NCBI GenBank assembly: GCA_024276125.1
Contig: JAJRXT010000065.1
Location: 1 to 32,423 of the forward strand
DNA: 32,423 bases
DNA from: a bacterium
GTDB lineage: Bacteria; SZUA-182; SZUA-191; JAJRXT01
Direction: 5' to 3'
In this document: positions 7,829-17,012 of the stretch, one piece after another
Position numbering within the stretch: the first letter of the stretch is position 1
How the letters are laid out: each line of letters starts with the position of its first letter
Program-made: the position numbers and the translations under genes
The notes under the pieces: generated by a model
The model's database searches: none
What the model saw: the letters and a program-made list of their open reading frames with translations, nothing else
What the model was told of the DNA's origin: nothing

Positions 7829-8665
7829 ATGGAATCATTAGAACAAAAATACAACAAACTAAAAAACATCCTGCTTGATATGGGCAGCATATTGGCAGCG
7901 TATTCAGGCGGGGTTGATAGCGCCCTATTGGCTAAAGTGGCACACGATGTATTGGGAGATAGAATGCTGGCAGTAACCGCCTGTTCACCGACTTATCCTA
8001 AGCGTGAATATCGTTACGCTACCCGCTTGGCTTGTGAATTGGGTATAAACAGGCTTACGATATATTCATCAGAACTTGACTGCGAAGAGTTTGCCTCTAA
8101 TCCGCCGGAGCGTTGTTATTATTGTAAGCAGGAGCTGTTCGGAAAGTTAAAACAACTGGCGGCCGAAAAGAATATAGCCTGGGTGGCAGACGGCAGTAAT
8201 AAAAGCGATGAGGGCGATTTTCGTCCCGGTATGGATTGCGCTCGTGAAATGGGCGTGCGCAGCCCCTTGCGCGAGGCCGGCTTAACCAAACATGATATCC
8301 GCAAGCTATCCAAACAACTAGGACTAACTGGCTGGAATAAACCCGCATCCGCATGTCTGTCTTCACGTTTTCCGTATGGCGAAAGAATTACTAAAGAAAA
8401 ACTCAAGATGATCGAACAAGCCGAAGAATACTTATGGGATATGGGTATCAGTCAGGTTAGGGTAAGGCATCACGGTAATACGGCAAAAATAGAAATACCG
8501 CCTAATGAACTAGCCAGTCTTTTAAATAATGACATAAGAGAAAAATTAATAGATAAATTTAAGCAAATAGGTTATACATATATAACGCTGGATTTGGAAG
8601 GCTATCGTAGCGGAAGTATGAACGAGGTTTTAGAAAAAGGGTCAAAGACCCCCGATTTTTCCTAG
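7829..8665 (+). CDS. larE: Pyridinium-3,5-biscarboxylic acid mononucleotide sulfurtransferase LarE
   Basis: 278 residues. LarE adenylates the biscarboxylate mononucleotide made by LarB and inserts sulfur, on the way to the nickel-pincer nucleotide cofactor of lactate racemase and other LarA-like enzymes. The PP-loop SGGVDSA is at residues 26-32. C176 in the PASACLSSRFPYG motif matches the sacrificial Cys176 of the Lactobacillus enzyme. A second pair, C96-Y-Y-C99, is present, so three cysteines (96, 99, 176) could bind a [4Fe-4S] cluster as described for Thermotoga LarE; such enzymes are not consumed in one turnover. The family signature YRSGSMNE is near the C-terminus. larB, larC and larA are not in the window. 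nadA follows by 90 bases. The last codons run through a small hairpin. Confidence 0.92.
   Translation: MESLEQKYNKLKNILLDMGSILAAYSGGVDSALLAKVAHDVLGDRMLAVTACSPTYPKREYRYATRLACELGINRLTIYSSELDCEEFASNPPERCYYCKQELFGKLKQLAAEKNIAWVADGSNKSDEGDFRPGMDCAREMGVRSPLREAGLTKHDIRKLSKQLGLTGWNKPASACLSSRFPYGERITKEKLKMIEQAEEYLWDMGISQVRVRHHGNTAKIEIPPNELASLLNNDIREKLIDKFKQIGYTYITLDLEGYRSGSMNEVLEKGSKTPDFS
8633..8660 (+). terminator. Possible weak terminator overlapping the larE 3' end
   Basis: GGGTC-AAA-GACCC (8639-8651) forms a five-base stem, preceded by A5 and followed by CCGATTTTT. It lies inside the last codons of larE. The T-run is short and offset, so termination would be partial at best. Confidence 0.35.
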
Positions 8666-8690
8666 ATTAAGTTATTATGGCTAACGCCGC

Positions 8691-8696
8691 TATAAT
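8691..8696 (+). promoter_or_regulatory. Candidate -10 box upstream of nadA
   Basis: A perfect TATAAT lies 60 bases upstream of the nadA ATG, in the larE-nadA gap. The -35 region (around TTAAGT) is a poor match. The leader contains a small aatagg/cctatt hairpin. nadA could be transcribed alone or with larE. Confidence 0.35.
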
Positions 8697-8755
8697 TGGG
8701 AATAGGTTATCTAATTTCCTATTACAGGGACAAAATAAAATAGATAGAGGGTATT

Positions 8756-9682
8756 ATGCTGCAAGCTGAATTTAAAGAAGACGCTCATTATATAGAGCAA
8801 ATAAACCGGTTACGTAAAGAGCGGAATGCAGTTATTTTGGTACATAATTACCAACGACCGGAAATACAGGATATTGCCGATTTTATAGGCGATTCATTGG
8901 GTTTATCCAGACAGGCGGCCAATACGGACGCTGATGTGATTGTCTTTTGCGGAGTGCATTTTATGGCAGAGACGGCGGCTATTTTATCCCCTGATAAAAT
9001 AGTGCTTTTACCTGATTTACAGGCCGGCTGTCCTATGGCGGATATGATTACCCCTGAGAAATTAATACAGACCAAAAATAAATATCCTGATGCCGTAACT
9101 GTTTGTTATGTAAATACATCAGCTGAGATTAAAGCCGAAAGCGACGTATGCTGTACGTCCACCAATGCCGTAGAGGTGGTAAATTCATTAAACGGCAGGC
9201 AGGTGTTGTTTGTACCGGATGAACATTTAGGGCGTTATGTTGCCAATAAAACAGGCGCTGATATTATATTATGGCCCGGATTTTGTCCGACTCATAAACG
9301 GGTATTAGCGCAAGATATTTTGGATGCCAAAGCCAAACATCCCGGCGCTAAGGTAGTAGTACATCCAGAGTGTACGCATGAAGTGATCGACTTGGCAGAC
9401 GAGGCTTTAAGTACAGGCGGTATTGTAAAATACGTAAGTCAAACCGATGCAAAGGAAATTATCCTGGGTACTGAAATGGGTATGGTATATCGTCTGCAAA
9501 CAGATTATCCCAATAAGCGGGTATATTTGGCTACAGAAAAGCTGATCTGCCCCAATATGAAACTTACAACCTTGGATAAGGTAGCCGCAGTTTTAGAAAA
9601 CATGCAAAACCGAATTACCGTACCTGAAGATATAAGGCTGCGCGCTAAAGGCTCTCTTGAGCGTATGCTGGAGATTTCCTGA
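8756..9682 (+). CDS. nadA: Quinolinate synthase NadA
   Basis: 308 residues, the length of the compact NadA type. NadA condenses iminoaspartate with dihydroxyacetone phosphate to quinolinate, using a [4Fe-4S] cluster, in de novo NAD synthesis. Three cluster ligands are visible in the expected order: C92 (AGCPMADM), C177 (GFCPTH) and C265 (LICPNMK). The three pseudo-symmetric domains show the usual HNYQRPEIQDIADFIGDSL and HPECTHEV stretches. The start is supported by GAGGG six to ten bases upstream. The end of the protein is normal; the TGA stop is followed three codons later by TAA. It follows larE on the same strand. Its pathway supplies the nicotinic acid adenine dinucleotide from which the LarB/LarE/LarC cofactor is built. 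nadB and nadC are absent here. Confidence 0.96.
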   Translation: MLQAEFKEDAHYIEQINRLRKERNAVILVHNYQRPEIQDIADFIGDSLGLSRQAANTDADVIVFCGVHFMAETAAILSPDKIVLLPDLQAGCPMADMITPEKLIQTKNKYPDAVTVCYVNTSAEIKAESDVCCTSTNAVEVVNSLNGRQVLFVPDEHLGRYVANKTGADIILWPGFCPTHKRVLAQDILDAKAKHPGAKVVVHPECTHEVIDLADEALSTGGIVKYVSQTDAKEIILGTEMGMVYRLQTDYPNKRVYLATEKLICPNMKLTTLDKVAAVLENMQNRITVPEDIRLRAKGSLERMLEIS

Positions 9683-9691
9683 TCTATGTAA

Positions 9692-9782
9692 GCATAATTG
9701 CACAAATATCTATAATTTGTGTTGTCGGATTCTAAAAATCCGACAACAGGGGTTTTGGGGTCAGATTTCTTATCTGCCCCCA
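9692..9782. repeat. Family-I hairpins after nadA (terminator-like)
   Basis: Hairpin one is a ten-base stem, 9721-9730 with 9738-9747 (gttgtcggat / atccgacaac). Hairpin two is ggggtcagat / atctgcccc, about 9757-9780. The leading segment and hairpin one recur at 31188-31247, so this is a repeat family, though its position may also let it end nadA transcription. No T-run follows. Confidence 0.65.
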
Positions 9783-9906
9783 CCAAAAATATTATAGCTA
9801 ATTATGCTCTTTATGCTTATAGGGAGCGGCTTGTCGCCGCTACCCGGTTGCACTAGGAAGGGCGTTCCTATAGCTGCCAATCTTTAGGTCAGCTAGGAGC
9901 TTGGTT

Positions 9907-10100
9907 TAACCCACATTATTCACTCAAATAATTCGGGAAATTAATTTACGCCATTTATATATTGCTTGAAAATTAAGGCATTAACAGTTTCCGTTCGTTC
10001 ATATTTTAGCAAATAAACTTTTATTAGTATGTTGGTCTATCCTCTTGTTTTATAATGGGTCCAGCTTGATTTTACCAAAATTTATGAATAATGTGGGCTA
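9907..10100. repeat. MITE-like element with 16-base inverted ends
   Basis: Ends at 9907-9922 (taacccacattattca) and 10085-10100 match as an inverted repeat at 15 of 16 positions. The 160-base interior is AT-rich, codes for nothing visible and holds a TATAAT-like stretch near 10050. With a degenerate family-F copy and a small gcggcttgtcgccgc hairpin before it, this accounts for 9783-10140. Confidence 0.6.
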
Positions 10101-10140
10101 AAGGTATCCGGCTCTTGGGATTCTCTTAAGATGTACTGAA

Positions 10141-11603
10141 ATGTTAAATATCATGCGGCTCAAAGACAACAAGTTGTTTTCTAAGCTTAAAGAAAATACG
10201 TTTTTTAACGTTATCAGTCATTTCAAAAACTATTTCGGCGCAAATATCGCGATAAAAGCGCTTGGCATTATCTCACTGCCTGTTTTAACCAGACTTCTAA
10301 CTCCAGAAGATTATGGAGTTATCAGTGTTTTTAATTCATGGACAAAGATATTTATAATTTTATTTACTATGAATACGCATGTTGCCGTCGGTCGGTATTT
10401 TTACGAAGGCAAGGATGATTTTAAAGAGTTTGTCGGCACAACCACTATTTTGTCCATTACATGTACTTGTCTTTTTGGTTTGGCATTTGTTTTGTTTCAA
10501 AAAAAGTTCAGCGCGTTGTTGGAGTTGCCCATTGAACTGATTCTATTTATACCGCCCATAATTTTCAATAAAGTCAGCTATTCAATATTCAACCAAATTC
10601 ATCTTTGCCTCAGACACAGCAAGAAATTAGCAAAAGTAAAGATTGCCAATCATTATCTGACATTTTTTCTGGCCGTTATCATCATATTGATGATAACTGA
10701 AAAAAAATATTTGGGGCAAATTGTTGCGGTATTGATTATAGAAACATTATTTTCTATATACTTTTTTACTCAACTAAAGTCGTATTTTAAATGGGCATTC
10801 AAATCGGAAGGGTTAAAATATATACTGTCCTATTCTGTTCCTCTTATTCCTTACCATTTGAGCGGTATTATTCTGGTTCAAATAGACAGAATAATAATAA
10901 ACAGTTATTCTGGTCAGGCAGCAACCGGACTTTACAGTTTTGCCTACAATATAGGGATGTTGTTGGCTGTATTCACATCTGCTTTATACAATGCATGGAT
11001 GCCCGACTATTACGCATATATGAATAAAGAGAAATACGACAAGCATGATTCGGATGTGAGCAAAATATTCAGGATGATAATGGTAGCCAGTATAATTTTA
11101 ATCCTGTTCGGAAAGGAAACTGGTATTATTCTTGGAGCAAAAAACTTTCACGAATCTTTGGATATAGTGCCTATAGTTGTTTTAGGGTACATATTTTTTG
11201 CCGCTTTTTATATTTATGGAGGCAGGAATCTAACTTACGCAAAAAAACTGGCTACCTGTCATTTATTATTTTAGCGGCAGGGCTGGTTAATATTTTACTT
11301 AACGTTAAACTCATCCCTATATATGGATATAAAGTTGCAGCTTATACTACGGTGGTTTCTTATTTGTTGCTGGTTATAATGGCCTGGATTGTAAATAAAT
11401 ATATCCTGAAGCTGTATTCTCCATCACTTTCCATTGTAATTAATCCTATGCTTACCTTAATTCCTTCTTTTTATTTATTTTATTTTCTTGAAAACCTGAA
11501 TTTAAATTTTTTTGTCGGTTTATTCATCAAGCTGCTTATTGTGGTAATTTTAAGCCTATGGCTTTTCAGGCTTGAAGTCGGACGCCTGATCAGAAATCCA
11601 TAA
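10141..11603 (+). pseudogene. Polysaccharide flippase (Wzx/MATE-like) with a one-base frameshift in an A7 run
   Basis: Lipid-linked oligosaccharide flippase of the MOP superfamily, which would move glycan repeat units across the inner membrane. The first frame gives 377 residues with about nine hydrophobic helices and the family start (FGANIAIKALGIISLPVLTRLLTPEDYG). It then breaks at an A7 run (11241-11247) after T-Y-A-K-K. Shifting by minus one there restores T-G-Y-L-S-F-I-I-L-A-A-G-L-V-N and on through the final helices to a stop at 11601-11603, about 487 residues in total and normal for the family. The run reads A-AAA-AAA in the zero frame, so ribosomal or transcriptional slippage could make full-length protein. 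A real deletion or a homopolymer assembly error are the alternatives. Confidence 0.85.
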
Positions 11604-11631
11604 TATTAATTAAGCAACTCAAGGAAATATA

Positions 11632-12930
11632 GTGGATATTTTTTTATTTAAAGAAAAAATAAGGAGAAATTTTAAGGCTATTGACGATTTCCTGTCAAAA
11701 TCCGAGGATGATTCTGAATTATATAAAATATTTTTCTCTATTAGAGTAATTTATGCATTTTATCAAGAAATTAAAACATACGTAAGCAACCGAGAGAAAA
11801 CGCTTTATTATATAAGATGTTTTTTTAATTTAATTCTCAGGTTAGCGTCAATGCCCATATTGAATTATCACATGACCACAAAAGATAAAGTTATTATAAT
11901 ACATGCCAATGAATCAAGATATGTTAAGCCGCTATCTGAGCTTGTCGGTATACCATATTCCTATATCGTTTCCAAACTGTCGTTCAATAAGAGGTCGTTT
12001 GGAAATATATTCTTATATCCAAAATTTATTAAGTGTTCATATCTTATCCTAACGGATAAAACATTAAACAAAACTTATGCCGCATGTAGTTTAATCCGTT
12101 TATTAACATATATAATTATATACTCACAAATAGATCTCTCAGGAATAGAAATAATAATAACTCAAAACGATTTGTATCCCGAGCTTGTCGCAGTAATACA
12201 AAAAGCTAAAGACTCAGGTATAAAGACTGTAAAGATAGAACATACCCTAATAAATGACACTGTCAAATACCACGTACTGTGTGATTATTATTTCTATCCG
12301 AGTATGTTTCATAAAACTATGATAGATAGTTCTAAGTTTGATACCAAAGTGAAATATGTAAAAGGAGGTTTTTTGCTTTGGGATAGCATTTCTAAATACG
12401 AAAATCAGCCTCAGGAAAAGCCAAGGATAATAACCTTTTTTACTCAACATAGCAATCTGTGCGGAGAAAAAGATGAAATATTTTATCTTGACGAGATATT
12501 AAACCTGTTGCCTGAGAATTATATAATATATATAAAAGTGCATCCTCGTGATAATCCATTTAGGTATAACAAATTTAAAAATAATCCGAGGTGTAGAATT
12601 ATCCTTTTTGGGGAAATAGATAATTATGAACTTATTTCACGCTGTTATATGTGTGTTTCCGTCTTTTCAGCAGCTTCTTTAGAAGCGAAGCACATATGCA
12701 ATAAATCATTTTTTATTAATTATAAACCTGACAAGCTTTGCAATATATTGGATTATAGTATCTTTGAAGATTTTTTTGATATAATTAAAGATAAAGATAC
12801 GCTTTTTATGGTGTTGACCGACAAGTATTTATTCAAAAGCCGTGAGGTATTCTTTAGGAAATTCAACATGACATATCCAAATACCAAGGCTCATTTTCTG
12901 GAATTACTGAACAAGTTGAACGGAAAATAG
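11632..12930 (+). CDS. Probable surface-glycan transferase with HP motif (GT-B-like)
   Basis: 432 residues with a GTG start preceded by AAGGA at good spacing. I do not recognise a named family with certainty. The C-terminal half resembles GT-B-type capsule enzymes, such as polysialyltransferase or CDP-glycerol transferase-like proteins: IIYIKVHPRDNP with H304-P305, then CVSVFSAASLEAKH (about 341-354), which resembles the Ser-rich nucleotide-binding motif after HP in those enzymes. The middle has a Rossmann-like EIIITQNDLYPELVAVIQKAKDSGIKTVKIEH stretch, here split by an ITQN turn. No signal peptide is seen. It follows the flippase by 28 bases in the same direction, so a role in glycan assembly or modification is likely. 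Donor and acceptor are unknown. Confidence 0.55.
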   Translation: MDIFLFKEKIRRNFKAIDDFLSKSEDDSELYKIFFSIRVIYAFYQEIKTYVSNREKTLYYIRCFFNLILRLASMPILNYHMTTKDKVIIIHANESRYVKPLSELVGIPYSYIVSKLSFNKRSFGNIFLYPKFIKCSYLILTDKTLNKTYAACSLIRLLTYIIIYSQIDLSGIEIIITQNDLYPELVAVIQKAKDSGIKTVKIEHTLINDTVKYHVLCDYYFYPSMFHKTMIDSSKFDTKVKYVKGGFLLWDSISKYENQPQEKPRIITFFTQHSNLCGEKDEIFYLDEILNLLPENYIIYIKVHPRDNPFRYNKFKNNPRCRIILFGEIDNYELISRCYMCVSVFSAASLEAKHICNKSFFINYKPDKLCNILDYSIFEDFFDIIKDKDTLFMVLTDKYLFKSREVFFRKFNMTYPNTKAHFLELLNKLNGK

Positions 12931-12978
12931 TTCAACTTAACCTACCCCAAACAACGGTTCTGTTGATATTTCTACAAC

Positions 12979-13140
12979 AACCTGAGTTAGGGATAACACT
13001 TGTTAATTTTATTGAATTGTAGGGAACAATGGCTTGTCATAAACCCGTTGATTCGGGGGGGAATACCACCCCATACAGGAAAAATTCATCACTAGTTGAT
13101 ATATAATAATATTTCACTATTCTTATCCCGAACTCACGTT
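12979..13140. repeat. MITE-like element with 18-base inverted ends
   Basis: Ends at 12979-12996 (aacctgagttagggataa) and 13123-13140 (ttatcccgaactcacgtt) pair at 16 of 18 positions. The interior is non-coding and includes a gattcggggggg run. The ends look like transposon termini but no transposase is present. Confidence 0.65.
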
Positions 13141-13200
13141 ATTATAGAAACACCTATACTCAACAAGGTCATATCTTGTGAATTCGCAATAGTTTTTTTA

Positions 13201-13441
13201 CCACAAAATACACAAAGGGTTTAACAAGTTGTTTTATTAACCCAAGTTGCTGCCTATAGTTAAGTTATCCATTTTTGTCATTCTAAAGCCGAAGGCTGAA
13301 GAATCTCCTCCCGCAACAGCGAGTAGATTCTTCATTCCGCTTTGCTTCATTCAGAATGACGGGTATGTAAAAGCAAATTTTTCCAAAAATGAACCTATAG
13401 TTAGCAACTTGGGTTTTATTATCTCTTTGTGAGCTTTGTGG
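13201..13441. repeat. Nested palindrome: three concentric families
   Basis: Outer arms ccacaaaatacacaaag (13201-13217) and ctttgtgagctttgtgg (13425-13441) enclose a perfect 13-base pair aacccaagttgct (13239-13251) and its complement (13403-13415). These in turn enclose a full family-A element (about 13276-13363). An outer motif of the ccacaaag-acacaaag type is common in environmental genomes. A small open frame here translates the repeat only. Confidence 0.8.
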
Positions 13442-13535
13442 TTCCATTAATTTTTTAAATTTAAAAATCATTATTTATTAGCTGGGTGAGTATAGCAGTA
13501 ACCAATAGTTTGGGGTAAGACATCACGCTAAACAC

Positions 13536-13618
13536 CTGTCATTCTGAGAGGCTATGTCATAAATAACTATGAAAAAGCCATATCCTGTCATTCTAAAATG
13601 TAGCAAAGAATCTCGTAT
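13536..13618. repeat. Degenerate A/B repeat fragments
   Basis: The segment ctgtcattctga is followed at once by a B-like arm (gaggctatgtcat) and a second cctgtcattct, then caaagaatct. This is a broken copy of the A-with-B nest. Together with the elements at 12979-13140, 13201-13441 and 13742-13766 it accounts for most of 12931-13805; I see no gene there. Confidence 0.55.
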
Positions 13619-13741
13619 TTTCAATATAATACAGACTTTTTACTTCCTTCAGGGCGACATATCTTAACTTTTTACGATTGCATCATAAGTTGTTTTTTAT
13701 TTTTGGGATGCCTCTTCCCTAAAACATATTCTTAAGTTAGG

Positions 13742-13766
13742 CTTTCGGCGCAAGACACGCCGAAAG
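13742..13766. repeat. Hairpin upstream of the phosphodiesterase gene
   Basis: A nine-base perfect stem (ctttcggcg 13742-13750, cgccgaaag 13758-13766) with a seven-base loop, related to family E, 39 bases before the ATG at 13806. Confidence 0.55.
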
Positions 13767-13805
13767 ATATAAGATATCATCAAACCAAACCGGAGAAATT
13801 AGATA

Positions 13806-15773
13806 ATGAAATCATTGAAGTATATCTTCATAGCTTCTTTAGGTATATGTTTTGGAGTTATTTATTCAGTATACGCCTTATTTTTAAACAATATAGAACC
13901 ATTTTCTAATAAAGCCGTTTTATTTATTTTATTTAATTCTATATTAACCGGATCATTATTTCTGCTTGTTTTTATATTGTCTTTTTTTGCAATTGGAAAG
14001 TTTTTAAAAAGCAACACAAATGATTTAAATATATTTATTGGGACGTTAATCAGTATTTTTATTTATGATTTATTTTTATCATATTTAAGAACAATAATTA
14101 ATAGATTAGGTATGCTGAAGAATATATTAGATTCTCCGGCTAAGAAAATAATAGCAGAAAAACTGTTATATATCTTTTCTGTATTTTGGAAAAGCAATAT
14201 AGCCTTACATCTTTTATTTTTTATATTTTGTTTTGTATTTACCATATGTTGGTGTTGTATAACCAATTCTTTTTTAAATAAACTGTCTGCAAAACATAAT
14301 ATTTATTCATCTAAATTTAAAATCAAGGCATCTGTCTGCATTTTATTAGTATTTATATCAACAAGCGCATATAGCTATATTTCCTATGCGAGTAATACTT
14401 ATCCGCAAGACATATCTGAAACATCATTTACTCCCATAAAGCGTAAAGCGCTTATTTTGGGTTTGGATTCCGCTACTTGGAGCATGATAAAGCCTTTAAT
14501 TGAGCAAGGTAAACTCCCTAATATAAAAAGGCTTATGGATAATGGAGTTTATGCAAATTTAAAATCAATTAAATATTTTAAGTCGCCTTCTATTTGGACA
14601 AGTATTGTAACCGGCCAATCGCCGGATGAGCATGGGATTAAAGGTTTTAATTCAAATTTATATAATTTCCCCCCATTTCCCCAACTGGCGTTATATAATA
14701 AAAGGGTAGGCACCTTTACTTATCAGCATCTTGCGGGGCTTTTACATAAAACCAAAAACCTGAATATTACTAATCATTTCAGAAAAGTCAAAGCCCTATG
14801 GAATATATTATCTGAATATGGATATAAGGTCGGTTTTCTTGGTTGGTGGGCTTCAAGGCCGGCTGAAATTGTTAATGGATTTATTCTTACTGATCGCATA
14901 AATAAATCACTTGTAAATACAAGACAAAGCGAAAGCGGTAAAATAAGCAATGATATATCCGAATTGCTTTTGGATAATGATCTACATCCCCCGCAGGCAA
15001 AAAATATTGTCAAGGATTATCTTAATGATTATCTGGATGAGGATACCATAAAGTATTGTATGAACCTGTCAAAAGATGAAACAACCGGTTTGCTGAAACG
15101 CAAAATGCAAATAAATAAACAGTCCAGGTTGGATATGTTTAAATATTATTTTAATTCAGATGAAACAAATTTTAGAATTGGAATGAGATTGTTTAAAGAG
15201 TATAATCCTGATATTATGGGAATGCTTTTGGTTGGTCTTGACCCTATACAGCATCTTTTTTGGAAATATAGTCATACTAATGATTATATTGGCGATATAG
15301 AGCCGAAAAAATTGGGAAAATATAGTGAAGTTATAGATAAATATTATATGATAAGTGATGCTAGATTAGGTGAGCTATTAAAATTAGATAAATTTGATCT
15401 AGTGGTCTTATTATCGGATCACTGCATGGAATCCCAAATACCTGAGGTGGGGATACATTCCGGTTATCATGACAAGTCACCGGACGGAATACTTATTCTT
15501 TATGGAAAAGATATTAAAAAGAACTTTGAGTTAAAAACTGCCAGCGTACTTGATATTGCCCCCACTGTTTTATATTATATGGGGGTTCCTCAGGCAAAAG
15601 ACGTAAAAGGGCGGGTTTTATTGCAGGCGTTTGATAATAAATTTGTTAAAGCAAATCCTGTTTCATATGTTAAAACATACGGCGCTAATATTCATCAGTG
15701 GAAATCATCAAATCAACTGCAGGAAGATAAAGATATTATGGAAAATCTGAAAGCGCTGGGGTATATACAGTAA
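13806..15773 (+). CDS. Membrane-anchored alkaline-phosphatase-superfamily phosphodiesterase
   Basis: 655 residues. Five hydrophobic helices (about 6-27, 36-64, 75-95, 132-158, 174-195) are followed by an extracytoplasmic type I phosphodiesterase/nucleotide pyrophosphatase domain (about 213-620). Metal-site pattern: D221 in LILGLDSATW; a nucleophile region around S260 (KSPSIWTSIVTGQSPDEHGI); D and H in VGLDPIQHLFWKY; DH in VLLSDHCME; and H in GIHSGYHDKSPDGIL. The order matches the superfamily. The membrane part suggests a surface-lipid or glycan substrate such as phosphoglycerol or phosphoethanolamine groups, but that is inferred from context. The start is supported by GGAG about nine bases upstream. 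Unlike several neighbours the frame is fully intact. Confidence 0.8.
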   Translation: MKSLKYIFIASLGICFGVIYSVYALFLNNIEPFSNKAVLFILFNSILTGSLFLLVFILSFFAIGKFLKSNTNDLNIFIGTLISIFIYDLFLSYLRTIINRLGMLKNILDSPAKKIIAEKLLYIFSVFWKSNIALHLLFFIFCFVFTICWCCITNSFLNKLSAKHNIYSSKFKIKASVCILLVFISTSAYSYISYASNTYPQDISETSFTPIKRKALILGLDSATWSMIKPLIEQGKLPNIKRLMDNGVYANLKSIKYFKSPSIWTSIVTGQSPDEHGIKGFNSNLYNFPPFPQLALYNKRVGTFTYQHLAGLLHKTKNLNITNHFRKVKALWNILSEYGYKVGFLGWWASRPAEIVNGFILTDRINKSLVNTRQSESGKISNDISELLLDNDLHPPQAKNIVKDYLNDYLDEDTIKYCMNLSKDETTGLLKRKMQINKQSRLDMFKYYFNSDETNFRIGMRLFKEYNPDIMGMLLVGLDPIQHLFWKYSHTNDYIGDIEPKKLGKYSEVIDKYYMISDARLGELLKLDKFDLVVLLSDHCMESQIPEVGIHSGYHDKSPDGILILYGKDIKKNFELKTASVLDIAPTVLYYMGVPQAKDVKGRVLLQAFDNKFVKANPVSYVKTYGANIHQWKSSNQLQEDKDIMENLKALGYIQ

Positions 15774-15857
15774 ATTAATTGACCTAATTAATACATATGG
15801 AATATTTAGTCTTAGCACGTAAATTTAGACCGGCGCTTTTAGATGAGGTTGTCGGTC

Positions 15858-15956
15858 GATGTTTCGGTCTGTCCCCAAGCCGAAACATCAAATTGTGACA
15901 CAACATCCGTACGGGCGGGGACAAGCCGCCGCCCCTACAGTTTAATAAAATCAACA
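15858..15956. repeat. Family-E hairpin plus family-H repeat between convergent genes
   Basis: The E hairpin pairs 15858-15867 with 15880-15889 (gatgtttcgg / ccgaaacatc). Next is a GC-rich gcggggacaagccgccgcccc stretch and tttaataaaatcaac (about 15914-15956), the same H unit as at 31594-31634 and, reversed, at 31990-32022. It lies between convergent genes and could block read-through. Confidence 0.6.
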
Positions 15957-15970
15957 GCGTTTATATCGAA

Positions 15971-17002
15971 CTATTGCGCCAAACCTTCGGCAATCTCCAA
16001 TACTGTCTCTACATATCGTTTAAAACTCCAGTGTTCCTTTACATCCGCTAAAGCCGTCTCTGCTATTTGCCTGTATTTTATTGGATCGCCTAAAAGCTCT
16101 AATATTCTATCCTTTAAGACCTGCGGGTCTTCAGGCTCCACCAGATAACCATTCTCACCGTCTCTAATGTACTCTACATTGGAAATTCCGCGCGTAGTAA
16201 CAACCGGCTTGCCGTAAGCCATAGCCTCTAACATCACCACCATACCCAATGAACGTATATGCGAAACCAACGGTATAACTACCAGCTTAGATTTCTGCAT
16301 CATCTCCAGATACTTACCATAATCTATGTCATAAAACACTTTAACATTAGTCGGAATATCAATCCCCCGCATACTCACTCTGTCGCTTACAATAATAAGC
16401 TCATAAGGAATATCACGTACCGCCTCAATTAATGTCTTATAATCACGTCCTGATTTACCGGCGCTGAATATATAACCCTCATTATCAGCTATTAAATGCG
16501 GGTCGGTTACATTGCTGTGGTAAGGTATAAAACGAAAACGCTTTTTATCAATATCTAACCGCTTGGCATAATAGCTTAATTAATAAGATGAAAAAACCAG
16601 CATACAAGCGACTGATGAAAAAACCTGCCGGTGAAACCAATGCTTAAGGCGCCATAAAATAGTTTGCCGCTCCGCATCCAACATCAAATCCAAAAACAAA
16701 TGCGGATAAACCGGCTGATTAAACAGCCTATTAAATAACCGGTTTAAAAAAGCATAAAATATCCCCGCCTGCAAATCGCCCGTTATCACAACATTATACT
16801 GCTTTCTCTTTTTAAATAACTTAAGCGCTATTATCAAAGGACAATAATCAATATATCGGATTATCTTTTTTATAAAATCAGGAAGGAAAGAAGACTCAGC
16901 CAGCCGGCTAGTAAAATAGTCAAAATAACGAACATTATTCGTTGACTCCTCCCAAAGAGGGCACTGACGCTTTATAATTCTATATTCGGTTAATATCTTC
17001 AT
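15971..17002 (-). pseudogene. GT4 glycosyltransferase with one in-frame TAA
   Basis: The minus-strand frame 17002-15971 is 344 codons and reads as one glycosyltransferase of GT-B fold, family GT4, except for a single TAA at 16582-16580. Before it the protein ends ...M-L-V-F-S-S-Y; after it, with no frame change, it resumes L-S-Y-Y-A-K-R-L-D and continues through the donor-binding half (GYIFSAGKSGRDY, then LGMVVMLEAMAYGKPVV with the E-x7-E-like pattern). In homologues the interrupted position is often Glu, so GAA to TAA is the simplest lesion. A GTG at 16378 could restart only the last 135 residues. It is ten bases downstream of a methyltransferase gene. It would transfer a sugar to a growing surface glycan if intact. 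Confidence 0.85.
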
Positions 17003-17012
17003 TATAAAGAGC

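Noticed and set aside
9818-9843. gcggcttgtcgccgct hairpin as an attachment site or tRNA remnant
   Set aside because: Only a short stem of the GC-rich repeat type; no cloverleaf and no integrase nearby.
10045-10056. TATAAT-like box as promoter of the flippase operon
   Set aside because: No acceptable -35 at proper spacing and it lies inside a MITE-like element; too weak to list as a feature.
13247-13432. Plus-strand 61-residue frame in the repeat cluster
   Set aside because: Entirely within nested repeats; the product follows family A.
16720-16760. Tandem R-L-F-N duplication in the first GT4 gene
   Set aside because: A short local duplication of about 12 bases; it does not change the frame and has no clear meaning.
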